Origin: Candidatus Accumulibacter affinis
GTDB taxonomy: Bacteria; Pseudomonadota; Gammaproteobacteria; Burkholderiales; Rhodocyclaceae
Assembly: GCA_016713625.1 (NCBI GenBank)
Contig: JADJOT010000009.1
Location: 806,001-870,000, forward strand
Direction: 5' to 3'
Length of the DNA: 64,000 nucleotides
Shown: in pieces, positions 29,266-38,240 of the stretch
Numbering within the stretch: the first letter of the stretch is position 1
Layout of the letters: every line of letters starts with the position of its first letter
The notes under the pieces: model-generated
Databases searched by the model: none
Seen by the model: only the letters and a program-made list of their open reading frames with translations
Told to the model about the DNA's origin: nothing
Translations under genes and position numbers: made by a program

Positions 29266-29814
29266 TCAGAAGGCGGGCTTTTCCTTGGCATTGGCGTAAT
29301 TGCGCACCCCTTCCATGATTTCCTTCTTGGCTTCGTCACAGCCCAGCCAGCCGGCGATCTTGACAAACTTGCCACGTTCGAGGTCCTTGTAGTGGGCGAA
29401 GAAGTGCGCAATCTGGTCGAGGATGATCTGCGGGAAGTCGCGCGGCGATTCGATATCGCGATACATTACCGTCAGGCTATCGACCGGGACCGCCAGCAGC
29501 TTGCCATCCGGGCCGGCCTCGTCTTCCATCGCCAGCATGCCGATCGGGCGGCAGCGGACGACCACTCCCGGCGGCAGGGCGAACTGGCTCACCACCAGAA
29601 CATCGACCGGATCGCCGTCGCCAGCAATGGTGTGCGGAATGTAGCCATAGTTGCACGGGTAGTGCATCGCGGTGGACATGAAACGATCAACGAAGACCGC
29701 GCCGCTATCCTTATCGACCTCGTACTTTACGGGATCGGAATGCATCGGGATTTCGATGATGACGTTGAAATCATTGGGGAGTGCATTACCGGATGGCACG
29801 CGATCAAGGCCCAT
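29266..29814 (-). CDS. ppa: Inorganic pyrophosphatase
   Basis: A soluble family I pyrophosphatase that pulls biosynthetic reactions forward by hydrolysing pyrophosphate. It has 182 residues from 29814 (MGLDRVPSG). The signature GDGDPVDVLVV with its metal-binding aspartates, the early KYEVDKDSGAVFVDRF segment and the late AHFFAHYKDLE are present. The frame extends 15 codons further upstream, but the chosen start matches family length and avoids the promoter region. Confidence 0.95.
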   Translation of the reverse strand: MGLDRVPSGNALPNDFNVIIEIPMHSDPVKYEVDKDSGAVFVDRFMSTAMHYPCNYGYIPHTIAGDGDPVDVLVVSQFALPPGVVVRCRPIGMLAMEDEAGPDGKLLAVPVDSLTVMYRDIESPRDFPQIILDQIAHFFAHYKDLERGKFVKIAGWLGCDEAKKEIMEGVRNYANAKEKPAF

Positions 29815-30137
29815 GTTCGTGATCTCTCTACTGGTTGCGGAAGCATGCATTATACCCATCTATGGTCCTGCCGGTCACTGCCCACCACGAAGCGACGGCG
29901 GAAGCGGAACGTGGTGAGTTGGCGGCACCACGAGGCAACCCCGTCTGTGCCCCGACACCGGTATTCTCCGCTGCATGGCGGCTGGAGAACGCGCTATCGA
30001 GCAGAGTCTCCACACCGCTGAGCGATAGCAATTCTGTGGTAGATTCCGCGCACGGAGAAGATATTGGCGAAACATGCTCTTCGTCACAGGCTAGCGCCGG
30101 CCGGCGCCGGCTATCCGCGATCAACCAGGACGCGACC
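29815..30137. other. Divergent control region of ppa and the Kef-type gene
   Basis: This 323-base gap between divergent genes contains an inverted pair GCTATCG (29993-29999) and CGATAGC (30023-30029), separated by 23 bases, which could be an operator or a weak hairpin. The frame of the antiporter is open through it but without homology or a good start. No other feature is seen. Confidence 0.4.
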
Positions 30138-32123
30138 ATGACCTCACTCGACATTGCCCTCTTGTATCTGCTGTCCGCAGTGCTCGCGGTGGTCGCCTGC
30201 CGCCAGTTCAAGCTGCCGCCGATGCTCGGCTACCTGGTCGCCGGCGTACTGATCGGGCCCAATGCCCTGGCGCTCGCGCAGGACTCCAGCGGCATTCGCT
30301 ACCTGGCCGAATTCGGCGTCGTGTTCCTGATGTTCGTGATCGGTCTGGAGTTCAGCCTGCCCAAGCTGCGTGCCATGAAGCAGCACGTCTTCGGGCTGGG
30401 TCTGTCGCAGGTCGTGCTCACCGTGCTGCTGACCACTGCCGCCTCGCTGCTGTTGTCGGCGATGCTGCCCACCTGGTGGAACGTGTCGTGGCAGATCGCT
30501 CTGGCACTGGGCGGCATCATGTCGATGAGCAGCACCGCCATCGTCATCAAGCTCGTTGCCGAGCGGCTGGAACTTGAGTCCGAACATGGCAAACGGGTGG
30601 TCGGCATCCTGCTCTTCCAGGATCTTGCAGTGGTGCCCCTGCTGGTGCTGATTCCGGCGCTGGCGGCCGACCCGGAACATCTGCTGCCCGCGCTGGGAAT
30701 GGCCCTGCTCAAGGCCGTAGTGCTGCTTGGGCTGCTGCTGACCGGCGGCCAGATCATCATGCGCTGGTGGCTGACCCGGGTCGCCCGACAGAAAAGCGAT
30801 GAACTGTTCATGCTCAACCTGCTGCTGACCACGCTGGGCCTGGCCTGGCTGACCGAGCATGCCGGCCTGTCGCTGGCTCTCGGTGCTTTCGTGGCCGGGA
30901 TGCTGATCTCCGAAACCGAATTCAAGCACCAGGTGGAGACCGACATCCGGCCCTTCCACGACGTGCTGCTGGGCCTGTTTTTCATTACCATCGGCATGAT
31001 GCTCGACTGGCGCCTGGTGCTCGATCGCTGGCCGCTGGTACTGCTGGTGCTGACTCTCTCGCTGGCCTTCAAGCTGGCGCTGATCACCGGCGTGACGCGC
31101 GCGTTGGGCGCCTCGATGGGGGTTTCACTGCGCGTCGGCCTGTATCTCGCGCAGGCGGGCGAGTTCGGTCTGGTGCTGCTGACGCTCGCCGGCCAGCACC
31201 ACCTGGTGCCACCACAACTGTTCAACCCCATTCTGGCCGCCATGGTGCTGTCCATGCTGGCGACGCCGTTCATGATCCTCTACACCAACACCATCGTCAC
31301 CAAGCTGGTGGCCAGCGATTGGTTGCTGCAAGCGGTGCAGATGACGCGAATTGCCAGTCAGTCGATCAACGTCGACCAGCACGTCATCATCTGTGGCTAT
31401 GGCCGCTGCGGCCAGAACCTGGCGCGCCTGCTCGAAGGCGAAGGTATCCCCTACATGGCGCTTGATCTGGATCCTGACCGGGTGCGCCAGGCGGCTGCGG
31501 CCGGGCATTCGGTGGTGTTTGGCGACGCCTCGCGCCTGCAGGCTCTGGTGGCTGCCGGCCTGCATCGCGCCCGCGCCGTGGTCGTCACCTACGTCGACAG
31601 CGCGAGCGCCCTGAAGGTGTTGCACCACACTCACGAACAGGAGGTCAACCTGCCGGTGGTGGTGCGTACGGTGAACGACGGGGACCTCGAAAAGCTGCGC
31701 GCGGCTGGTGCCACCGAGGTGGTGCCGGAAGCGATCGAAGCCAGCCTGATCCTGGCCAGCCACGCGTTGGCGCTGATGGGCGTGCCCATGCGCCGGGTTT
31801 CTCGCATCATCGAGGACCAGCGCGATGCGCGCTACCAGCTGCTGCGCGGTTACTTCCATGGTGCCGACGACGATAGCGTCGACGAACTCGATCTGGAACG
31901 TCTGAACACGGTAACCCTGCCTGCGGTCGGCTGTGCCGTCGGCAAGACGCTGGCTAGCCTGGCGCTGCACGAGATCGGGGTGCAGGTGGTGAGTTTACGT
32001 CACGCCAGTGGCCTGCCCACCGACTTCGGCGATGCGACGGTGCTCAATGGCGGCGATACCGTGGTGCTCAGCGGCAAGGCTCCGGCGCTGGCGCTGGCCG
32101 AGCAGCGGCTGCTTTCGCGCTGA
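30138..32123 (+). CDS. Kef-type monovalent cation/proton antiporter (CPA2) with RCK domain
   Basis: Of 661 residues, about 390 form the CPA2 membrane domain (a dozen hydrophobic helices, starting LDIALLYLLSAVLAVVA and including GLEFSLPKL and ALALGGIMSMSSTAIVIKL). A TrkA-N/RCK nucleotide-binding domain follows (HVIICGYGRCGQNLARLL), and the end is a TrkA-C-like domain. KefB/KefC-type proteins release potassium when glutathione adducts form; glutathione gating cannot be confirmed here, though a glutathione-transferase gene lies next to it. ATG 30138 starts directly before the first helix. Confidence 0.9.
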   Translation: MTSLDIALLYLLSAVLAVVACRQFKLPPMLGYLVAGVLIGPNALALAQDSSGIRYLAEFGVVFLMFVIGLEFSLPKLRAMKQHVFGLGLSQVVLTVLLTTAASLLLSAMLPTWWNVSWQIALALGGIMSMSSTAIVIKLVAERLELESEHGKRVVGILLFQDLAVVPLLVLIPALAADPEHLLPALGMALLKAVVLLGLLLTGGQIIMRWWLTRVARQKSDELFMLNLLLTTLGLAWLTEHAGLSLALGAFVAGMLISETEFKHQVETDIRPFHDVLLGLFFITIGMMLDWRLVLDRWPLVLLVLTLSLAFKLALITGVTRALGASMGVSLRVGLYLAQAGEFGLVLLTLAGQHHLVPPQLFNPILAAMVLSMLATPFMILYTNTIVTKLVASDWLLQAVQMTRIASQSINVDQHVIICGYGRCGQNLARLLEGEGIPYMALDLDPDRVRQAAAAGHSVVFGDASRLQALVAAGLHRARAVVVTYVDSASALKVLHHTHEQEVNLPVVVRTVNDGDLEKLRAAGATEVVPEAIEASLILASHALALMGVPMRRVSRIIEDQRDARYQLLRGYFHGADDDSVDELDLERLNTVTLPAVGCAVGKTLASLALHEIGVQVVSLRHASGLPTDFGDATVLNGGDTVVLSGKAPALALAEQRLLSR

Positions 32124-32144
32124 CTGAAGAAGTTTCATGCGGTC

Positions 32145-32166
32145 CCCGTTTTTCCAGGAAAACGGG
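32145..32166. terminator. Hairpin between convergent Kef-type and glutathione transferase genes
   Basis: CCCGTTTT (32145-32152) pairs perfectly with AAAACGGG (32159-32166) around TCCAGG. There is no clean T run, but the position between two convergent gene ends fits a terminator. Confidence 0.4.
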
Positions 32167-32192
32167 TGATTGTTTCGACGCGAAAAAGGGTC

Positions 32193-32900
32193 TCAGACGC
32201 CGCCTTGACGCGACTGTCCCATCTCGACCATCTGGCGTGCGTTGGCGGCGAACTGTTGCGCCTGCTCGTCGTCGGCGTCGCGATCGATTGCCGAAGGCGG
32301 CGTGTGGATGCCCTTTTCTACCGCCGGGCGTGAGCGAATCTGCTCGAGCCAGCGTTGCAGATGCGCCAGGTCGTCGACCTCCACGCCCGACCAGCGATGC
32401 GTCCGAACCCAGGCCCAGTTGGCGATGTCGGCAATCGAATAGTCGCCGGCGAGGAACTCGTGGTCGCGCAGGTGGCCATCGAGCACTCGGAACAGTCGCC
32501 GGCACTCGCCTTGATAGCGGTCGATCGCTGGCACGATTTTTTCCGGGAAGTAACGGAAAAAGACATTGGCCTGGCCCATCATCGGTCCAATACCACCCAT
32601 CTGAAACATCAGCCACTGGATGACCTGCGAGCGACCCCTGCGGTCGCTGGGCAGCAGGCGTCCGGTCTTTTCCGCCAGGTAGACCAGGATGGCGCCCGAT
32701 TCGAAGATCGCAAAATCGTCTTCGGCGCGATCGACGATCGCCGGGATTCGGCCGTTTGGATTGATCGCCAGGAACCACGGCTGTTTCTGTTCGCTCTTCG
32801 CGAGATCCAGCGTGTGCAGCGTGTAGGGCAGCGCCAGTTCCTCCAGGGCAATGGAAATCTTGTGGCCGTTCGGTGTGGCGGCGCTGTACAGATCGATCAT
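32193..32900 (-). CDS. Glutathione transferase, YfcG-like (Nu class)
   Basis: A 235-residue thioredoxin-fold plus all-helical protein. The N-terminus MIDLYSAATPNGHKISIALEE has the Thr-Pro-Asn motif of E. coli YfcG, which has glutathione disulfide reductase rather than classical transferase activity. NPNGRIPAIVD provides the cis-proline site and ESGAILVYLAEKTG the glutathione gamma-glutamyl contacts. The frame continues to 32993, but the start at 32900 matches the family exactly. Confidence 0.88.
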   Translation of the reverse strand: MIDLYSAATPNGHKISIALEELALPYTLHTLDLAKSEQKQPWFLAINPNGRIPAIVDRAEDDFAIFESGAILVYLAEKTGRLLPSDRRGRSQVIQWLMFQMGGIGPMMGQANVFFRYFPEKIVPAIDRYQGECRRLFRVLDGHLRDHEFLAGDYSIADIANWAWVRTHRWSGVEVDDLAHLQRWLEQIRSRPAVEKGIHTPPSAIDRDADDEQAQQFAANARQMVEMGQSRQGGV

Positions 32901-33120
32901 TTGCGTGCAGTCCTTGTCTGGTCGGCAGTGACGCGGGTCCCGGTCACAACTGCGAGTGGGGTTGAGGGTTGCGAATCTTACCGCAAACGCCAACCCCCGG
33001 TGGCGCCCCGTAGATGCGGTCGCCCGTCCCGGATGCGGGGAATGGCAAGAAAATTAAATGTTGTCACTTACTCAATAAATGCTTGCAAGTTCCTCGCCGG
33101 CGCGCTATCGTTCGTCCATG

Positions 33121-35682
33121 CTAAATGGACTTGCACGGTATGAATTCAGCGAGCGGCTGGCCGATATTCTCGGCGAGTCGCGGCGCGATCTGCGTTTTCG
33201 GGTCACGCTGATGGTCACCGGCGGACTGGTTGCTCCGGGACCGCGCGGGCGGGGATCGCCAGCGGCGACCCCACGCTACGCCGCCCATCTGTTGATCGGA
33301 GCCATGGCTGCACCGCAGCAGTCGCAGACGGTGGAGGCCATTCAATGCTATTCCGCGCTACGACCGATGGCGGTCAACCCCGCTGGCCACACGCCGAGGG
33401 TGCTCTTTGGTCCGGCGCTGGCAAGTCCCGACGCAGCGCAAGGCCCGCCGTCGTCGATACGTCTCGCCGGGCTGACTTTCGGCGAGGCGCTGGCCGGCCT
33501 GCTCGAACTGGCGTGCACCGAGGAGACGCGAGCGATCGTCGCCAGCGAGCTGTTTGGCGTCTGGATCAACCGCGGTTGCCCGGTCGCCTCGCTGCAGTTC
33601 AGCAGCTACTGGCAAGGCCGGCGCGCGGTGATCAGTCACACCTATGGCCTGGGCCCGGATGCCGCGCCGCCAGCCTGGCTTGATCCTCAACGTGGTGGCA
33701 TGGTCGATGCGGGCCTTGTCCACTCCGTTTTTCTGCCGGTCCGCAAATTGCTCGAGATCGGTCTGTTGACCACCTTGTCCGATGACAGGAGTACTCCAAT
33801 GCTGAACAAACTGGGCCACAAAGTGGCCGCCATTGCAAAAATGGCAAAGCTCGCGGCGAAGACGCCGCACGGAAGCCGCTGGGAGAAACTCCTGTCGGCG
33901 CTGACCGCGGTGCAAGCGTGGTCGGAGCAGGTCGACTCGCAAGAGAACCGTTTGCTCGAAGTTTCCGGTTTCGGGAGCAATCCGGGCGAATTGCGGATGT
34001 ACAGCTACGTGCCCGAGCGCCTGCCGGCGAACGCGCCGCTGGTCGTTGTGCTGCATGGTTGTACGCAGAGCGCGGCCTCGTACAACAAGGGGAGCGGCTG
34101 GTCGACGCTCGCCGATCGTTACGGTTTTGCCTTGTTGCTGCCGCAGCAGCAATGGAACAACAACCCGCTGTGCTGCTTCAACTGGTTCAAGCCCGAGGAC
34201 AACGAGCGCGCGCGCGGTGAGCCGCTGTCGATCCGGCAAATGGTCGCGCGGATGCTCAGCGATCACCGGCTGGATGGCCGCCGGGTCTATGTTACCGGCA
34301 CTTCTTCGGGCGGCGCGATGACCACCGTGTTACTGGCGACCTATCCGGACGTGTTCGCCGGCGGCGCCGTGCTGGCCGGCGTTCCCTACCGAACCGCCAA
34401 GGGTTTGCAGGAGGGGCTGGAGAGCATCTTTCAGGGGCGTCCGCGTGCGCCCGGCGAGTGGGGCGATCTGGTGCGCGCAGCCTCGACGCACCCGGGGCCG
34501 TGGCCAAAAATATCGGTCTGGCACGGCGACGCCGACACTGCCGTGAAGCCGGTCAACGCCGAAGAAATCATCAAACAATGGACTGACCTGCACGGCCTCG
34601 ACCTGCAGCCGACGATGCAGATGACCGTCAATGGCTATCCCCGCCGGGTCTGGCAGGGGCCGGGCGGCGAGGAACTGATCGAGTCCTATACGATCACCGG
34701 CATGTCGCACGGCGCTGCCCTGGACCCCGGCGCCGAGCCGCATCAGTGCGGCACCGCGGCGCCCTTCTTCAATGCCGTAGGAATCTCGTCGACGCACCGG
34801 ATTGCCGACTTCTGGGGTTTGCTTGCCGAGCAAGCAGCCAGCGCGCGCGACCCGGCTGCCGCTGCGCCGACGTCCGAGCCTGCGCACGCAGCCGCGGCCG
34901 CCGATCGCGGCGCCGGCCAGATCGATTCTGGCGCGCGAGGATTCCGGAACGAGCGCACGGCAGGCAGTGAGCGTAGCCAGCAGGCGGGTACGCAGGAACC
35001 GCGGGCCGCCGCCGGTCGGCCCTTCGGCCTCGACGTACATGGCATCATCTCGGCGTCGCTGGAGGCTGCGGGCCTGCTCAAGAGTGGCACCACCAGTCGC
35101 CGCCCGGAGAGTTCGGCGCCACTCGGGATCGATGTTCCGGGAATCATTTCGACGGCGCTGGAAGCCGCGGGGGTGCTGCAAGGCATCCGTTCGCGACCGG
35201 CGACTCGCGAAAGTGGTCTGCAGAGCGCTGGTTGGGAAGGCGCGGGCTGGGAGCAACTGCTCGACGATCCGCGCGCATTTCGCGGTGGCGCGATGCTCTA
35301 CGGGCACGCTTCGTCAGGCGACAATGGCGCGCTCGGAGCGAGGGCACAATCGATCTCGCGGCGTATCAAACTCGGCCCGCAGCCCGAACTGAGCTACGTG
35401 CGGCGACTCGATCTCAGTGCCGGGGTCAACGATTACACCAGCGCCAGTTTCCGGGTCCTGATTGATGGCCTGGTCGTCGATGAGGTGACCGCCATCGGCA
35501 TGGTACACCAGGAAAGCGAGTGGCTCCGTCAAGCGGCGATCGACCTGACCCGGTTTGCCAACCGTACGGTGACGCTGACGCTCGAGGTCGCTGCCTGTTC
35601 GAACATCTACAGCACGGTCTACGCCAAGGCGTGGGTGGACCAGATCGCCATTCACAACGCCGTCGATCTGGCCCCTTGCTGA
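33121..35682 (+). CDS. Fusion: putative phage-type DNA-binding domain + PHB-depolymerase-family esterase + C-terminal beta domain
   Basis: A single open frame of 853 residues has three parts. Residues 1-225 (RFRVTLMVTGGLVAPGPRGRGSP and after) resemble proteins I recall from alphaproteobacterial phages with a helix-turn-helix start; this is a weak assignment. Residues about 290-580 are a PHB-depolymerase-type alpha/beta hydrolase: VVLHGCTQ (oxyanion), GTSSGGAM (nucleophile Ser), WHGDADT (Asp) and GMSHG (His). The rest is an Ala-rich linker with two copies of a DV-GIIS--LEAAG motif and a beta-rich domain. A strong AGGAG at 33787-33791, seven bases before ATG 33799, suggests the esterase can also start there (MLNKLGHK), so this may really be two genes with a lost stop. 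Confidence 0.72.
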   Translation, partial: LNGLARYEFSERLADILGESRRDLRFRVTLMVTGGLVAPGPRGRGSPAATPRYAAHLLIGAMAAPQQSQTVEAIQCYSALRPMAVNPAGHTPRVLFGPALASPDAAQGPPSSIRLAGLTFGEALAGLLELACTEETRAIVASELFGVWINRGCPVASLQFSSYWQGRRAVISHTYGLGPDAAPPAWLDPQRGGMVDAGLVHSVFLPVRKLLEIGLLTTLSDDRSTPMLNKLGHKVAAIAKMAKLAAKTPHGSRWEKLLSALTAVQAWSEQVDSQENRLLEVSGFGSNPGELRMYSYVPERLPANAPLVVVLHGCTQSAASYNKGSGWSTLADRYGFALLLPQQQWNNNPLCCFNWFKPEDNERARGEPLSIRQMVARMLSDHRLDGRRVYVTGTSSGGAMTTVLLATYPDVFAGGAVLAGVPYRTAKGLQEGLESIFQGRPRAPGEWGDLVRAASTHPGPWPKISVWHGDADTAVKPVNAEEIIKQWTDLHGLDLQPTMQMTVNGYPRRVWQGPGGEELIESYTITGMSHGAALDPGAEPHQCGTAAPFFNAVGISSTHRIADFWGLLAEQAASARDPAAAAPTSEPAHAAAAADRGAGQIDSGARGFRNERTAGSERSQQAGTQEPRAAAGRPFGLDVHGIISASLEAAGLLKSGTTSRRPESSAPLGIDVPGIISTALEAAGVLQGIRSRPATRESGLQSAGWEGAGWEQLLDDPRAFRGGAMLYGHASSGDNGALGARAQSISRRIKLGPQPELSYVRRLDLSAGVNDYTSASFRVLIDGLVVDEVTAIGMVHQESEWLRQAAIDLTRFANRTVTLTLEVAACSNIYSTVYAKAWVDQIAIHNAVDLAPC

Positions 35683-35709
35683 ACCGTGCGCTGTCGCCGC
35701 CGCGCCGTT

Positions 35710-35750
35710 GCCCGAGCGGGCGCCGGCTGTCGGTCGGCGACCGCTCGGGC
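35710..35750. terminator. Long hairpin between convergent esterase and enoyl-CoA hydratase genes
   Basis: GCCCGAGCGG (35710-35719) pairs perfectly with CCGCTCGGGC (35741-35750). The 21-base loop contains a second GC-rich stem. There is no T run; location suggests a shared transcription barrier. Confidence 0.4.
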
Positions 35751-35757
35751 TGGCAGC

Positions 35758-36534
35758 TCAGCGGTTGGTGAACGAGGGCTTGCGTTTTTCGACGAAGGCC
35801 GCCATGCCCTCTTTCTGATCGTCCAGGGCGAAAGCCGAATGGAAGGTGCGACGTTCGAACAGCAGGCCTTCCGCCAGGGAACTCTCGTAGGAGCGATTGA
35901 TGCACTCCTTGATCATCATCACCACTGGCAGCGAGAAGCCGGCGATGCGCGTGGCGGTCGACATGGCTTCGTCGAGGAGCTTGTCGGCCGGGACCACCCG
36001 TGAAACCAGTCCGGCACGTTCGGCTTCGACAGCGTCGATGTTGCGCGAGGCAAGACACATTTCCATCGCCTTGGCCTTCGAAATCGCGCGCGGCAAACGT
36101 TGCGTACCGCCGGCACCGGGAAGGATGCCGAGGCGAACTTCCGGCTGGCCGAACTGCGCGGTGTCGGCGGCGAGGATGATGTCGCACATCATCGCCAGTT
36201 CGCAGCCGCCGCCCAACGCGTAGCCGGCGACGGCAGCAATGACCGGTTTGCGGCAGTTCTTGAGGGTATCCCAGTTGCGCGTGATGAAGTCGCCCTTATA
36301 GGCTTCCATGTAGCTGAGCGATTGCATCACGGTGATGTCGGCGCCGGCCGCAAAGGCCTTGTCCGAGCCAGTGATGACGATTGCCCCGATGTTCTCGTCG
36401 GCCTCGTAGGCGCCGAGCGCCTGGCCGAGTTCGTCCATCAAGTCGTCGTTCAGGGCATTCAGCTGCTTCGGGCGGTTGAGAGTGATCAAGCCGACCTTGC
36501 CGCGCACTTCGGCGGTAATGTTGACGTAGCTCAT
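35758..36534 (-). CDS. Enoyl-CoA hydratase
   Basis: A crotonase-fold enzyme of 258 residues that hydrates enoyl-CoA in fatty-acid oxidation or supplies hydroxyacyl-CoA to PHA synthesis. The oxyanion-hole segments are KAFAAGADI and AVAGYALGGGCELAM. The two catalytic glutamates are in GGCELAMMCD and GQPEVRLGILPGAGGTQRL, both present, and the C-terminal FxxxDQKEGMAAFVEKRKP is typical. It lies downstream of the PhaC-like gene on the same strand, but 233 bases and hairpins separate them. Confidence 0.92.
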   Translation of the reverse strand: MSYVNITAEVRGKVGLITLNRPKQLNALNDDLMDELGQALGAYEADENIGAIVITGSDKAFAAGADITVMQSLSYMEAYKGDFITRNWDTLKNCRKPVIAAVAGYALGGGCELAMMCDIILAADTAQFGQPEVRLGILPGAGGTQRLPRAISKAKAMEMCLASRNIDAVEAERAGLVSRVVPADKLLDEAMSTATRIAGFSLPVVMMIKECINRSYESSLAEGLLFERRTFHSAFALDDQKEGMAAFVEKRKPSFTNR

Positions 36535-36667
36535 AAAAAATCTCCGAACTAAAAAGGGGGGGTAGGTTCGCGATGCCGCCTGGCGGCATCTGCATGCTGC
36601 CTGGTTCGGGGCTGTGGCGGAGCCTGGCTGCCGCTGTATTCCTGGCCACGACCTCGGAAGAAAGCGT

Positions 36668-36698
36668 CGCCGGCCTGCGCGCGTGCGTCAGGCCGGCG
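36668..36698 (-). terminator. Probable terminator after the PhaC-like gene
   Basis: A 10-bp stem CGCCGGCCTG (36668-36677) with CAGGCCGGCG (36689-36698) lies 70 bases past the stop on the minus strand and is followed by a short pyrimidine run. A second perfect stem, GATGCCGCC with GGCGGCATC (36572-36590), lies closer to the hydratase start. Confidence 0.45.
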
Positions 36699-36767
36699 AT
36701 TCTTGTCTACCGCTGCGCTGCGGCAGTCAGCGCTGTGGCGTCTTCAGTACCCGAGGACTCCTGGCAA

Positions 36768-38240
36768 TCAGGAAATGTCCAGCTGGAACTTCACCGGGCC
36801 ACGCGAAGCCTTGCCGTTGGCGTCGGTGAATTGCCCATTGACCGGCGCCTTCTTGCCGTGCGGGCTGGTCAGGATGGCCACGTGGCCACCGAAGAAGGCG
36901 ACCGATTCGAGGCCGTCCCAACCTTCGAGGAACTTGTTGCCGGCGGTGGCGCAGGGCGGCGTCACGAGGTCGTCCTTGATCGCATAGTTCTGGTACCAGG
37001 GCACTTTCAGATCGATCAGGTTCTTGATGTTCAGCGGCTGGTCGAAGAGTTTGACCGGCAGCGTGCCGTCGTCGCCAATCGGATCCTGGAAGGTGTGCGA
37101 GCTCATGTTGGCGATCGCCAGCGGCAGGTGCACACGCTCCTTGAGCAGCCAGCGGAAGAGGGCGGCCGGCGTCTTGCCCGGGTTCTTGTCGGTGGCTCGA
37201 TGCAGCGAAACCTGGTCGAGCACCTTGACCAGCGGTGTTTCGCGGTCGATGGCGACAAAGCGCATGCCGAGGCTCAGCAGATAGCCGTTGGCGACCTTGT
37301 TGCCGCTCGGCAGGGTGGTGGTGATGAAGTCGTGGTGCATCGTCGGCATGCCGCTGATGGCATCGCTGTAGGTGCCGTCAACCGGGGTGACGTTGGTGAT
37401 CAGCGCATCGCAGACGTCGGCCAGCTTGCCCGACAGAATGTTCATCAGGGAGATGTAACCACCCTGGCAGGTGCCGTTCAGCGTGACTTTCTTGCCGCCG
37501 TTGAGTTCCATGACCTTGGCGCAGAGCTGGCGGGTCTGCTCGCAGTCGTCCTCCGGCGTCATCTTCTGGACCTTTTCGTTGGTCATGATGTCCTTGACGA
37601 CCCGCACGTAGGTCGGGATCCCCTCATTGGCGAACGAGTGACTGTAGCTCTTGGTGGGTTTCTCGTAGGGCAGGAACGACAGAATGTGCACGCCCAGCAT
37701 GTACGGCGGAACGAGAATGACCGGCTTCAGATCCGGGTTGACTGCAACGCCTTCCTTCAGGGGCAGCACCTGATACAGCTCGAAACCGTCGGTTTCGTGC
37801 ACCAGTTTGTAGTCGGCGGTGTTGAAGTGGAAGCCGAACTCATCGGCGATGGCTTCGATCTGCTCGTTGAAGTTGGAAACCGATTCCATGATCTCGGCTT
37901 CGCGGCGCATGTAGCCGCCCAGCTTCTCGCCCTCCGAGTTCAGGATCGTGTTCAGGAAGGCGCGGGTGGATTCTTCCATCTGGTCGAAAGCGTAGTCGGC
38001 CATCTTGGCCTGCGTTCCGGCCATCCCCTTACGGCTCATCGCGACGCTGTGTTCGAGGACTTCGAAGGATTCCAGCATGCTCATCGGATTGTCGCGAGCC
38101 GCGGTCATGGCGATATGCGCGGCAATGAACAGATTGTCATTGAACTCGCTGACTTCGCGGTTTGTGGTGCGCATCATGGCCAGCGTATACCGCCACCAAC
38201 TGGTGGTGAAATCCGGCATTTCTCTTAGCAGTGAATTCAT
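36768..38240 (-). CDS. PhaC-like polyhydroxyalkanoate synthase family protein
   Basis: A 490-residue alpha/beta-hydrolase with the cysteine lipase box GTCQGG, the hallmark of PHA synthases (G-x-C-x-G-G). A later aspartate in KDDLVTPP and a histidine in FFGGHVAIL complete the triad. PHA synthases join hydroxyacyl-CoA into storage polyester on granules. It is shorter than class I enzymes (about 590) and longer than class III (about 355). The N-terminal 150 residues are helical and Met/Glu-rich, unlike textbook PhaC, so it may be a divergent synthase or a related acyltransferase or depolymerase. Its neighbours are an enoyl-CoA hydratase and an acyl-CoA ligase. Confidence 0.75.
   Translation of the reverse strand: MNSLLREMPDFTTSWWRYTLAMMRTTNREVSEFNDNLFIAAHIAMTAARDNPMSMLESFEVLEHSVAMSRKGMAGTQAKMADYAFDQMEESTRAFLNTILNSEGEKLGGYMRREAEIMESVSNFNEQIEAIADEFGFHFNTADYKLVHETDGFELYQVLPLKEGVAVNPDLKPVILVPPYMLGVHILSFLPYEKPTKSYSHSFANEGIPTYVRVVKDIMTNEKVQKMTPEDDCEQTRQLCAKVMELNGGKKVTLNGTCQGGYISLMNILSGKLADVCDALITNVTPVDGTYSDAISGMPTMHHDFITTTLPSGNKVANGYLLSLGMRFVAIDRETPLVKVLDQVSLHRATDKNPGKTPAALFRWLLKERVHLPLAIANMSSHTFQDPIGDDGTLPVKLFDQPLNIKNLIDLKVPWYQNYAIKDDLVTPPCATAGNKFLEGWDGLESVAFFGGHVAILTSPHGKKAPVNGQFTDANGKASRGPVKFQLDIS

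Noticed and set aside
29835..30137. 101-codon extension of the Kef-type antiporter
   Set aside because: No membrane or domain features, and it covers the divergent promoter region; the first helix follows ATG 30138 directly.
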